A stretch of 64,000 nt of DNA from the NCBI GenBank assembly GCA_033964015.1, contig CM066917.1, positions 32,067,951-32,131,950 of the forward strand, written 5' to 3'. The notes below the pieces were generated by a model, which did no database searches, was not told the origin of the DNA, and worked only from the letters and a program-made list of their open reading frames with translations. The position numbers were made by a program, and so were the translations under genes. Positions 43,693-55,500 of the stretch are shown piece after piece. Position 1 is the first letter of the stretch. Each line of letters opens with the position of its first letter. This stretch comes from Scolanthus callimorphus (lineage: Eukaryota > Cnidaria > Anthozoa > Actiniaria > Edwardsiidae).

Positions 43693-46600
43693 TTATAAAT
43701 GTGCTTGCATGCCACCACCAATTACAAGAGTTTCCCCTGTGATATAGGATGCCTGGTCAGAGCATAAGAACGAGACTGCCCCACCTATCTCCTCTGATTG
43801 ACCCAGCCTGTGAATACAAGCAGTATCATGTGAGATAATTAACAGAGATGGAAATGACTAACTATCATCTGACAATGTCTGTTAAAAATCAACAAACTAC
43901 GTCTGACAAAAATTGTGATATTGATTTAACATAAGCCAGATCAAGTAAAATAATTTTTTCAAGCACTGCACACTAAGATAACAATCCTTATTTTCTTCAT
44001 ACAATGTTTCTTGTTTTGTTTTTAGAAAGCTAAATCCCCCATTAGAAAGGGTTTTATGTCAAATTGATTACCTTCGCATTGGAATATGCTCTTTAACTTT
44101 CTCATGTATTGCTTCATTTTTCCAAAGCTGCAATAATAAAATAATGTGTTACCTTAAAATGCAAATTAGGGGTAGTGTTTCCTAGTTTTATTGTAAATTT
44201 CCAATCGCCTGAAAGCATCTAGCACATGGGTACCAGTGCTGTATTATCAGCAACATCACATGATAGATTGACCATATCAGTGTCATGATGGCACTTACTG
44301 CTCCACTAAATCTTGTCTGTATAATTCCTGGTGCAACACAGTTCACTCTGATACCATCATCTGCACATTCCTGGGCGAGAGCTCGGGTAAGACCTATCAG
44401 AGCTGTTTTGCTGATTGAGTAAGCACCAAGGTTCTAGAGACAAATTAATTGAGACTTGGTGACCCAGAAAAGACAAGCCTCCAAGAATGGAGTTAGGATT
44501 AGAAACCAAACCATCACCTTGTGTTGAAAGCCTTTAATATCTTATATTTTCAATAGCTAAGAACATGACTGTATACCTGCAAAGGGACATATCCACCGAT
44601 AGAAGAAATAAACACCACAGCCCCACCACTGAGGAGAAATTAACAGAAGCAGACACCATCTAATAAGCCAACTACAAACACATTTTAATAACAATATTCT
44701 ACCCTGGTGGGGTATGGATTTTATTTGTAATTACACAATTTATTTGCCTGCAGTCTTCAACATTACCCTGCTAGCAGAGGCTTTTCCACTGTATCTCTCT
44801 TTTATGTTGACCTAATTTATTCACGATTCGGTGGTGCGCATTGTTTTGACAAACCCAGCTATGCGAAATACAGAGACGCAAATGACTATGACATGATAAA
44901 AGACTCACAGGAGAAAGGTCTGCTAGCAGGGTATCAACATAATCTTACATGCAATGTTAAAAGGGTGAAAAGTGAAAAACTTAAGCTGCATGTGCTTCCC
45001 ATAACAGTCCCCATGAAACAAATGAAAGGATTCTTGTTACAAGAGCTGTACCCACACATTGTACTGTAGGTACAAATGTGCCTTCAGTTCAGGAACCTGA
45101 CTTCAGACATGAATCAATCTATCATTCCACCTAGATGGATATTTCCAGGGGATCCATCCCTCTACACAGGCAATGATGTACGGGAAAAGTTCTTACCCTC
45201 TTTTCATCATATGAGGCATAATTTCCTTGCACAGCAGAAAACTAGATTTCACATTTACTTCAAATATCTGTAAAACAATATGACTCAAGATTCCACAACA
45301 TTTTAGCAATTATATGCACTCCAGAATACATCATATAAATTATACACTAATTGGCTTATGGTATCCTAATGCGTAGTAATTTGCATGAAGTTTTATACTG
45401 TAGAAGTAAAAAATAAATATATTATTTTCAGCTTGGGTCCAGTTTGTCCAGAAAGTTTATCATGACTGAGGTATTATGTCTAGTCGATAAATAAGGTTAT
45501 TTATTTTGTGGCTCACTTACAGGTAATCTGCTGATTAACTTATTGAGAATTGGAATTAATTACCTTGTCCCAAGCCTCTTCTGAAACCTGCGAACAAAGT
45601 AAACTTTTAAAATCACAATTATAAAGAACCAAATTGAAGACATTGAATACTCTTTTTGGAGTAATCCAATAGCAAATTAGTCACACACCTGCAAAAGAGG
45701 CCCAAATACAGGATTTGTTGCTGCATTTGACACCAAGATGTCAATTCCACCAAAATGATTTAAAGTCTGCAAAGAAAGCACCATTTTATATTAAAATCAT
45801 CATCATCATAATCATCCACCACTATCATCATATCATCTTGTTGTTACTGTTATCATTATCAGAATAATCATTGCCAACATCAACATTACCATCATTGTTA
45901 TTTTGCCACAAACACTTTAATCAAAATCATGACAATTATCATTGTCATCCATGAACACTGATCTCCACCATTCTTCGCATGACTACCATGCAAAAACAAA
46001 GGTCAATGTCAGCACCACGCTCCTATATGAAGGAAGACTGGACATTCTATTCCAGCAGATAAAAGATATCAATATGAGTGTTATAATTTATTGCTACTAT
46101 TACCCTAGTAATAAGATTTTTACGATGCTCAGGCTTGCCAACATGACACATGACTCCCATGACATCAATTCCTTCCTTCTCTAATAAGTTTGCTGCTTTA
46201 ATAACATTATCTTGCTTACGGCTACTGACAACTACTTTGGCCCCATCTTGGCCTAACTGTTGAGCAATTGAAAGTCCAATTCTGTAAAAATGAAACCACA
46301 AAATATATTGTGAAGATCACTTTACCAGCATGAAATGAAACCAATTTCCAATCTATAAAAAATGTCGCTATTCTATTAGTTAAATACTCACTCCAAAATT
46401 TGATAAAGCAGTAAAGTTATGGAACTTATAAAGTTTTGAGTTTTGGAGCTGTCGACTTTAGCTCTCTAGAATTCCTTTGATGTGAATCTCGCTTTCAATC
46501 CAATGTTCTTAAACATATGGATTGGCCACCCGAAAACTCATGAACCCCAACAACACCTTCACCACCATTGTACACTTGATCCCTTGGGATCCAGGGTGGG

Positions 46601-46968
46601 GTACTTGAAGGTTAAAAGTGGTAGGGATGACAGTCGAAATTTCCACCCTAAAAATACCTTGGTCAGAAAAATTTCCATCCTGAAATACTCCTCAGTTCTA
46701 AAATACCTTCTTCAGCATACGGTCTTCGTTCAGAAAACCCCTACAAAATACCAGACTGCCGATTTTAACCCATACAAAATCGACAGTCATACACCATCGG
46801 AATATGGGAACGGCGTTGCCCTCCTCGCCCCCTTATTTCTTACCCATCCGTGGAGGCTGTGACAATGGCGACTTTTCCAATCAAGTTACGCGAAGTAGAT
46901 CCTGTACTATTCATTCTGATTGTTTTCACCACGGTAGCGGGTAGATTTCGTATCCAAAGTCTATTCAT
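43693..46968 (-). CDS. DHRS4: Dehydrogenase/reductase SDR family member 4
   Basis: This is an NADPH-dependent short-chain dehydrogenase acting on retinal and other carbonyls, peroxisomal in vertebrates. Nine exons: 46844-46968, 46104-46281, 45689-45766, 45564-45587, 45197-45267, 44577-44628, 44299-44433, 44072-44127, 43693-43807. They total 834 bp (277 residues), all phases agree and there is no frame break. Features: KVAIVTASTDGIGLSIA (cofactor loop as in DHRS4), VVVSSRKQDNV (basic pair favouring NADPH), GGIDILVSNAA, catalytic Ser in FISSIGG, YSISK (catalytic Y-x3-K), RVNCVAPG and ITGETLVIGGG. It ends Ala-His-Leu, a plausible PTS1 signal. The leader MNRLWIRNLPATVVK is basic and amphipathic, so dual mitochondrial targeting is possible. 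A 24-nt microexon encodes VSEEAWDK. Confidence 0.93.
44766..44931. mobile_element. Foldback MITE, CCCTGCTAGC family, in DHRS4 intron
   Basis: The ends CCCTGCTAGCAGAGGC and its complement TCTGCTAGCAGGG enclose a 166-bp element, longer inside than the copies at 29275-31559. Confidence 0.6.
46585..46810 (+). repeat. Fragment of the 'ccctaaaaaatacc' element family
   Basis: It shares GGGGTACTTGAAGGTTAAAA-type text and repeated 'ccctaaaaatacc' units with 11756-12039. It sits just 3' of DHRS4 exon 1 in its first intron. Confidence 0.5.
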
Positions 46969-47394
46969 GTTTGAGGATAAATAACAACCGTACCACTCTA
47001 TCTTCTCTCGATGCTCATTTCGCACAGGCGTTCCTAACGGGAAGAGAAGGGACTGGAAAACGTTCCGCTGACTTGATTGCGGGTTTCCTGTGTCCTGCAC
47101 TGGATCCTCGATTCCGCGCATCACAACGCACAAGATATTCCTCGAGCCCGAAAGAGGAATATAATAATTGTTTTAATCGAATCACACAATAAGGTCAATT
47201 TGTATAGCCAAAAACTTTTTTTGGTCAGGTCATTTGGCATTTTCTGGCTTTCATATCCGTTACTACTCCACAGAAAGTGCAGCAAATAAGAATGCAGGAA
47301 AGAAAAGGCGCCACTAATGGAGGGTTTCTCGTTCTATGCTCTAGCTATACATCCCATCGCATAACATCAAAGTCGTGTTCTGGCGATGGGCAGG

Positions 47395-47805
47395 TCAAAA
47401 TCAAGGCAAGCACGGTTGGTTCACCGCTGTGGTCCGGGTTGAACTCCTTGCCGCGGGACAGAGAAAGTTTCCTTTCTGTTTTCTTTCCTGAGCATCAGGC
47501 GGAATTTTACTTTTCCGAGAGAAAATGTTGGGCGGTATTTACTTTTCAAGGAAAACGAGGGAGGGCCTGATCCTCAGGTTATTCTGGTCAGGTCAAAATT
47601 GGTTCATATTGTGGGTTGAACGTTGTTCTACTGTGTTTCACGTCTTTCGGGTGCGACAAAAAAACGTGGTCCCGTCTCACCTTTCTACTCTACACAGTTT
47701 CAGGGGGGACGTTAAAGAACCACTGGGGACATAATAAATCCTCTGGCAGTGACCACCCTCAGTGTCTATGCTTATGACCGTTCGGCTGCCAGTGGCAATT
47801 CACAA
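47395..47805 (+). repeat. tRNA-derived SINE, plus strand
   Basis: Head GTTGGTTCACCGCTGTGGTC with a damaged B box (GGGTTGAACTCC), body TTGGTTCATATTGTGGGTTG, and tail CGTTCGGCTGCCAGTGGC. It matches the minus-strand copy at 18890-19210 end to end, with an internal length difference. Confidence 0.6.
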
Positions 47806-47940
47806 TTCCCCTTATAACATCTTGATACCACTACTACTAGAATCCTCTCCGAATTTGTTTTGTTAAAACAAAAGGAAATACGAATAGGATTCTGGTAGTA
47901 GTGGTATGAAGATGTTATAAGGGAAATTGTCAATTCCCCT
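47802..47940. repeat. Hairpin MITE
   Basis: AATTCACAATTCCCCTTATAA and downstream TTATAAGGGAAATTGTCAATT, plus CACTACTACTAGAATCC and GGATTCTGGTAGTAGTG, pair over about 60 bp each arm. The centre is gttttgttaaaacaaaa. Confidence 0.65.
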
Positions 47941-47964
47941 TTAGTCGCTATATATTTACTAGTA

Positions 47965-48125
47965 TAATAACCAAATCAGTGAAACGTCATTTTCGCGCGC
48001 TCTGATTGGTCCTGAAATAGTAGATATCAAACACTATTTACTGGTTTGAGAAATTCTCAAAATGGTTGCTCGTTTCGCGAGCGATACATTTTATTTTACT
48101 GATTTGGTATATACTAAAACGCGTC
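47965..48125. repeat. Imperfect inverted repeat around an AT-rich centre
   Basis: TATAATAACCAAATCAGTGAAA and TTTTACTGATTTGGTATATAC pair at the edges. The middle contains cgcgcgctctgattggtcc. Probably a degraded MITE. Confidence 0.45.
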
Positions 48126-48991
48126 GAGGTATATATCCACCGCTAGTCACCGACCCTGAGGGGGATAGTTATTACTTATTATTACTATTGATTAATATAT
48201 AGTGACATGATTATCCGATAAGCCAAAAGAAGCTTCGCATGAGGCCTACTTGGCGGTGGGACTCTGTATCAAAGCATAAGAATCAAAGGCTGCCACTAGA
48301 AGTCTTTATTGGTAACCACTTTCAGTAACGGTCGCCATCCATTCTTAACATGGCTTTGGCTATAAATTCTTAACATTTCTCATGAACTCTTAAACATGAC
48401 TGTAAACAATTTTATATCTTATAATGCTATGATAACTTTTAAGGCTTAAAACATCTAAATGCGTAACCACCACCCAAATATTTTCGTTACAGGATTAGCT
48501 ATATACATTACTATATATATCGTTTCCAGGAAACGTTGTCACCAAAAAAGCCAATAAGCTTGAAGCACAAAGGATAATGGGGGCATCTAAACTGCTACTG
48601 TTTGATCTGAATTCAGACAGTTATCGCAACCACAGGTAAAATCATTGAATTTCAGCACATTTCTAAGCATGTTTGTTCCTAAATTTTACAGAAATTCACT
48701 AAGAAATCTTTACCCATACTCCCTAGCGCATCAAGCTGTGTTGCTTTTTCCAGTGACAACGTATCCCGGAAACGGTATATGTTGCATCGGAAATAAAATC
48801 AGTTTCCATCAGTTTCCAAAAAATCCCCGGTAATTCTCAGGAAAACACGACCCAAATCATCATGTTTACCAGAAAAATTCGATTTAGATATTTTTGATGG
48901 CGATGATGGCTAGGGAGGGTGTCGTTTTCTGGGACATAATATCTCCCTATGAAATGCTATTAAAGAGCTATGTCCAGCAAATACCTAATTA

Positions 48992-51900
48992 TCACGACAA
49001 GTAATTTGATTCAACTATGAGTTCTTCTATGATGCCGGCTGAACCATAGCCAGCCTCGGTTCTAGGAGTGGTATCAAGCACAGCGCCATGAATTCCTGGG
49101 ACACGCTCGTACAGGCCACGCCTCTGTGTACCATATGCATACAGAGTATGCCCTTGAGTGTCATGCGATCGATTTGTTTCACCTTGTGTTCCATGTACGT
49201 GCATCGTATGCCCTCGCGTACCATATGCTTGTCCTGTATCACCCTGCGTACCATGCGCGGGATTGGTATGCCCTCGTGTACCATGCGCTTGTCCTGGGTT
49301 ACCATGCGTACCATGTGTGCGTGTGTGCCCTTGTCCCGTGTTTCCTTGCCCAAGGTGTCCCTGTAATTGCTCCAGCTGGGGATGCACATATCCGTGAGAA
49401 GGACGCACTTGTGTTTCGTGCAGTGTACCACTATACCCTGCGCTATGCTGCCCAAGCGAGCCATGAATGTATGTAGCTCGCTGTGTACCTAAAGTACCAT
49501 ACATATATGCTGTATGTGCATCTATACCATGGTCGTGCGTGCGATGCCCGAGTGAGGCATGTCCCTGAAATACATCCTGATGCCTTTCCCGTGTATTCGT
49601 CTCATGTCTATCATACGCTCGCATGGTACGTCCTTGGACGACACGATCTTGTGCAGTAATAACGGGTACACGTTGTGTACCTCTAGCAAGCCCTTCCGGA
49701 CTAGGCCTATACGCATCACCCTCCTGTGCCCTTTCACGCCTGTGTGCTTGCGCCACCGAACCTTGCGGATTAAGTCCTTCAATTCTGTGACTCTGGATAT
49801 GTTCCATAGCTTCATTCCTGTGTGTACTTGGTCCCTGTTCTGTGGTCTCGTGCGGTGTAAGCCCATGGGTTCTATTTATATCTTGCACCTCTGTCCCGTG
49901 CCTATACGAATGATGTAACTCTGTCCCATGCCTATAAGCGTGATGCCCCTGTTTTGTGGCCCCAAGAGTATCACGCCCTTGCATACATTGTCCCTCTCCC
50001 TCGAGCCTATGCGTATGACGTCCCTGTTCTTCAGACCCTTGCGCGTTATGCCCCTGGGTTGCATGACGCTCCAGGCCTTGTTCCCCTGCAGCACGACTGC
50101 TATTAAGTGCACTGTGCTCTACAGCTCCTTGTCCTTGTAGTTCATGTCCTTGGCTATTACGATCCACGTGTTCCTCCTGTTCCACACGCCGGTGAATAAG
50201 GACCCCACGCGCATTATGTCCCTGGTCGTCATTCCCTTGAGAATTCTGCCCCTCTTCTTCATTCTGTGCACTGCCCGCCATCGTATCGTGCCCTTGCGAA
50301 CCACCCCCCTCCATTCTAAACTGACCTTCTCTATTGCCTATACCTGCTTCTCCATGCGCTCCATCTCCATGCTCGCTCTCGATGTGTCCAGATGACTGGC
50401 TTGAGGAAAATCTCATCAAATCCTGTAAAATATTAGCCACCGCCTCAGCTGTAACATTGCCATCACTGTTGTCTCTACTTTCTGCAAGCCTACCACTACC
50501 TTCCTCTCTGTGGTCTGCATTTTCGGTACTTTCTCTATTTTCGGCACTTTCTCTATTTTCGGTAGTTTCTATATTTCCGGCTCCACTGCAACTTTCTTCG
50601 ACACTGCTGTCATTGCGAACCGCTTGAGAATCCTCTTCCAAGGTTCCAAAGCTTTCTGACTGGTTACCCTGTTCAGAGGTTCTGCTGGTGTCTTCTGGTG
50701 TGGGTTCCGGCTCCACCATCTTGGCGTGCTTTGTCTTCTTCATGTGAACTTTCAGCGCTGTAAAATGAGTAAAGGTTTTGCCGCACTCACATTTATGGGG
50801 TTTCTCTGCCGAATGTACTAGTTGGTGGCTTACTAGGAACTCATGCCGGCGGAATGTCTTCCCACACTTGTCACATGGGTGAGTTCTCATACTCTGATGC
50901 TCTTTGGCAAGATGCTTTACCAGAACAACGCGAGACTCAAAGATCTTCTCACAGTAATCACAATATCGTGCGTGCTTTCGAAGATGTTCTTCGAACTCCT
51001 TTTCGTTACTAAACTTTCTGAAGCATTCTCCACAAGTATGCTTGCTAGTGTGCGTCTCTATGTGATTTCTAAGATCGTGAAGCCATTTGAAGGAGCTCTC
51101 ACAATGCGTGCATCGGTGGGGCTTAACAGGCGAATGGACTGGTAGATGTAGTTTGAGCAGGCTAGGGCTTGTAAAATAGCGGTTGCATTCTTCACATTTA
51201 TAAGGCGTTGGCTTGTGCCCCTTTCTGTGTTTCTGAAGGCTGACTGCAGTCTTGAAGGTTTTATCGCAGTCGGTGCACTTGTGAGGCCTCAAGTGAACTT
51301 TAAGGTGCCTCTTTAAGGACGTGGCATGCGGGAATGATTTGCCACACTCGTCACAGGTGATACCCGGTTGACATCGGTGTTTCTCATATTTCTCGCGTTT
51401 CCAGAACTTCCCTTTGCACTCTCTACATGTGAGTGGGAGGCTCTTATCATGGACCGCTTGGTGCTTTGTTAGCTGATGCTTATACTGGAACTTAGCACCG
51501 CAGTCCTCGCACACGTGAGGTGTGTTCCCTTCCGCGTGCCAACGCTGGTGCTTCTCTAGATCTACAGCGTCTTGAAGGGCATGTTGCATTGGTCGCATTT
51601 CAAGAAAAGCTGCTTGCTCCTACATGATTTGTTCTTCTGGTGCTTTTCTAGGTATGATTTTCGGAGGAAAGACTTTCCACAGCGTTGACATTCGTATGGC
51701 CTTTTCTGTGAATGTGCCATCAAATGGCGCTTTAGATTACTCTTGCGGGAGAATCCCTTGTCGCATACACTACAAATCAATCTTTGCTTGTCAGCGTGCA
51801 TTTCGCGAAGATGCCTTCTCAAGTTCGCATTGCGATGAAAGCTCTTGTTGCACTGATCACACTCGAACACTTTGTCTCCACTCTGTTTATTATGCCCCTG

Positions 51901-52547
51901 TAGCGCCTCACGGGACGTAAAGCGCCTTTTGCACACTTTACAGTTGATTTGCGTCTATGGCGCAGCTTGTGATGTCTCTCCAAATTCACTTTGCGATAAA
52001 AACTATCGCCGCACTGATCACACTTGTGGTCTTTGGCGCCGCGGTGCACTTGCTGATGGTCACGTAGATAGTCTCGACTTGAAAAGCGTCTGTTACATTC
52101 TCCGCACGTATATGGCCTCATCAAAGAGTGAATCACCGAGTGGAACTTTAAACCCTTAGTGCTACGGAACCGTTTCTTGCAGTAATCACATTTGCTTCCT
52201 GGTGCTTCTGCCGCCTTGCGTCGTTTTGCAGGGATGTTTGACTTGTCCTTTTTTGGACGACCTCGTCTGCGCTTCTTAGGGATAGGCGAGCTTGGTTCTG
52301 AGCTGTCTTCATGTACATCTTCAAATGGAACGACTTCTTCGTCATTATAATCAAGGTTCTGAATGATGTCGTCCAGCGGGTAATTCAGGTCATATCCGGT
52401 TCCAAATCTCTCTCTACTCTGTATCATACTAGCTGCGCTCTCGGAGCTCATTTCCCTGGAGATTCGCATGAGCTCTTCTAGCGCAACATTTACCGCGTGG
52501 TCATTGCTACCTCTGTCTATTGATGTGTTGGAGTAGTTTTTGTTCAT
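48992..52547 (-). CDS. C-terminal zinc-finger block with Gly/His/Gln/Thr-rich tail
   Basis: It starts with an acidic, Ser-rich segment and an AT-hook-like KKRRRGRPKKDK. About 18 fingers follow, from CDYCKKRFRSTKGLKFH through CDQCGDSFYRKVNLERH, CDECGKSFPHATSLKRH, CTDCDKTFKTAVSLQKH and CEECNRYFTSPSLLKLH to CECGKTFTHFTALKVH. A tail of about 560 residues is dominated by Gly, His, Gln, Thr and Glu, with a loose 14-residue period near the end (HGTRGHTNPAHGTQGDT). Frame breaks at about 51945 and 51565 need one base each. The stop is at 48992. If the TAG at 52575 is real, this is an independent gene starting at 52547. Confidence 0.75.
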
Positions 52548-55500
52548 TTTCTTGGTGCCCTGTCCCTTGCGTGCCTAGGTGGGTGTTGTGTGACTGTGAA
52601 TTTCGTGACTGCCCCGTAATTTGCACAGTTGGTTGAGTATTGCGTGACTGCAGAGAGGAAGGAAGCCCGTTACGGCAGGCAGGCTTCCACCCGCACCATA
52701 ATCGTGGAACCCTGGATAATTCAATGGTTGCTCATTCCTGGTAGCATTTCTTCTGCTCTGAAGAGTTTGATGCGAAGCATCTGACAAGGACTGTTCTTCA
52801 GCATTTTCCGTTTGCTTCTTGGAAGATCGCGACCTGCGAGGCGTTCTGGAGTATTGCGTGACTTCTTCCACAAGATTCGTCATGTCCTCGTCCTGTTGCG
52901 TGACGTGTTTTGCATATCGGGGCCTAACAGCCGCCCTTGGGGTACTCCGTTCTGGAAGGTGACTCCCTCCTTCGCTGTGTTTTGTTTTAACGTGACGATC
53001 TAACATGTCTTTCCGATAGAACGAGTGATCGCAATGGTCGCATCCGAACAGCTTTAAGCCGCTGTGAATGACCATGTGACGCCTGAGGTTCTTATCGAAG
53101 GAGAAACTCTTGTAGCAAACGGTGCATTGGTAGGTGTTCAGGGAAGGTTTCTTTACGTGGTGTTCCGTTCTTATGTGAGACCTCAGTTCATCTCGTACGT
53201 TAAACACCTCATCGCACCGATAGCATGGGTAAGTACTGGCGCTACCGTCGGCGTGTTCAGTACGGTTGTGTTTTTCTCAAGTCCTCCCTCACGTTAAACA
53301 CCTGTTTACACTTCCGACAAGGGTACGACCTGGGTGTGGAGCCTCCATCGAAGTGTTCGGTTCGGTTGTGCTCCCTCAAATCCTCCCTTACGGGAAACAC
53401 AAGTTCGCACTTCTTACACTCGAATTTTTGGCGCTCTCTACTGTGAACAACCTAAAATGATCAGAAGATTTAGTTTAATTTTGAGGTAAATAATCACGAG
53501 AGCAATAGCGCTAGAACAAAGCACTTGCATGCCGGAAGGCTTATCACTCATGGGTCTCAAATTTTCTCAAGAAACATATTTTATCTTTTCTCTACAGTTC
53601 TATTGCGTATTTAGTGTTAAAATAGAAATTCAGGAAGATAATGTCAGTCACGTGACAAGAGAAAGCCACTAATTGGGGAGGGAGACTTACTGAAGAGCTA
53701 ATCGGAAGCTTCGTTGGAAAAGGAGGGTCTTATTGGAGAGAAAAGGGGCATACTGAAGAGCGTAGTTAACAATGGGCAGTCGCAAAAAAAATCCGCACCC
53801 CCCTGTTGAGGACCCGAGTCACAGCTACCCACCCTGGATTTTTTAAATTTGAACCACCCACCCTGGAATTCCAGTGATTTTCTCATGACCACCCTGGAAA
53901 TTGCGCTTACCCACCCTGGAATTTCGTATTTTAAGGTGCCCACCCTGGAATTTCAAGCTCTACTTTGACCACCCACCCTGGAATTCCGAGCTCCATTTTG
54001 ACCCCCCCAGGAAATCCAGAGGTCCTCAACAGGGGGGGTGCGAATTTTTTTGCGACTGCCCAATTACATCTCAAGGCTGAATGGTTTATTAGTCATGGCC
54101 CACGAGACCGAGAGGTCAATTGTTTTAGTATAAATCAACTAGATGGTCGATCACAGAAAATAAAATAACTGCGCGATTAGTTTTTTTTCACTGGAAAAGC
54201 AGCAAAATCGTCCATTTCGTAAACAAGGTATATCATTTAATAGACCATTAAGAACCAATAGAAATGCAGGAATTGTCTTATAGACCTCGAGTTGGTTTAT
54301 TCTTACAGAGCTTAGAATAGAGAAGGGGTGTTATGGGAGAGTTAAAACAACGGAGAGAACTGGATAGGGAGAATTACGAGTGATTGGGGGGGGGGGGGGG
54401 GGGGATGGGGGTACAAGTGATTGGGGGGGGGGGTGATGGGGGGTTATTAGAACTACATCATATCATATATCTTCAAAAGAGACATGTTCATCATCACGCT
54501 GTATGGTTGGGTCTGCAAATGTGGTAATTATCTGGACTAATACTTACCTTGTGCTTTAGAAGCTGTGTGATGGTCTGAAAGGTCTTGCCACAGTCAGGAC
54601 AGGTAAATGGCCGCTCCTCGGTGTGTGTGCTAGCCATGTGATACTCCAGAAAGTGCTTATACATGAACGCTTTACTGCACACCTCACACTTGAAATCTCG
54701 GGCACCATGGTGATCACTTACTCTGTGTCTCCTCAGCTGCTTGTCGCTTTGGAATCTTTTGTCGCAATCTACACAACAGTGCCCATCCTTCCGGTTGACT
54801 CCGATCCAATATTATTGCTATGAGTCTCCTCGTGCATTTCTAGCTCATCGTTATTGGAGAAATTTATACCACAAGTACTGCAATTGAATTGGCTGGGGGA
54901 AATTCCCGTATCCCGTGTGTGTGTTACAAGGTGTACCTGAAGATCATCAGCACTTGCAAAGCCCACACCACATTCACTGCATAGCAACTGGCTTTCTGAG
55001 ATTGCTTCCGAGGTTGGCGCAGTTACCGGGACCTCTGTAGACTGTGTGGAATTTCCTTCAAGCAACTGGTTGTCTAAACTGGAGTTAAGTATACCGTTAT
55101 CTGAACTTGCCTCAAACAAAGTTACATTTTGTGGATGGCTATCTGAGCTGACCGGGGCCTCTGTAGACTGTGTGGAATTTCCTTCAAGAAACTGGTTTTC
55201 TAAACTGGAGTTAAGTATACCGTTATCTGAACTTGCCTCAAACAAAGTCACATTTTGTGGATGCTATCTGAGCTGACCGGGGCCTCTGTAGACTGTGTGG
55301 AATTTCCTTCAAGAAACTGGTTTTCTAAACTGGAGTTTAGTATACTGTTATCTAAGCTTGCCTCCAGCAAAGTCACATTTGTGGGTGGCTATTTGAGCTA
55401 CTGTTCAAAGAACTTCTCTCAACAGTCGCCTCGCGTTCCAATGGTAGCTCCGAGTTTCCGCTCAGTTCTCCAGCCTCTGAATTTGATTCCAGAGGAGCAC

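Larger units (their letters stand above)
46969..48991. other. Intergenic region with SINE and hairpins
   Basis: Between the DHRS4 start and the zinc-finger 3' end I see only repeats: the SINE, a 137-bp hairpin and another inverted pair, all listed separately. The 900 bp before 48992 hold no gene that I can support. Confidence 0.4.

Noticed and set aside
49088..49476. Cys/Pro-rich plus-strand frames resembling keratin-associated or metallothionein-like proteins
   Set aside because: They are antisense shadows of the Gly/His/Thr-rich zinc-finger tail, whose codon bias produces Cys and Pro on the other strand.
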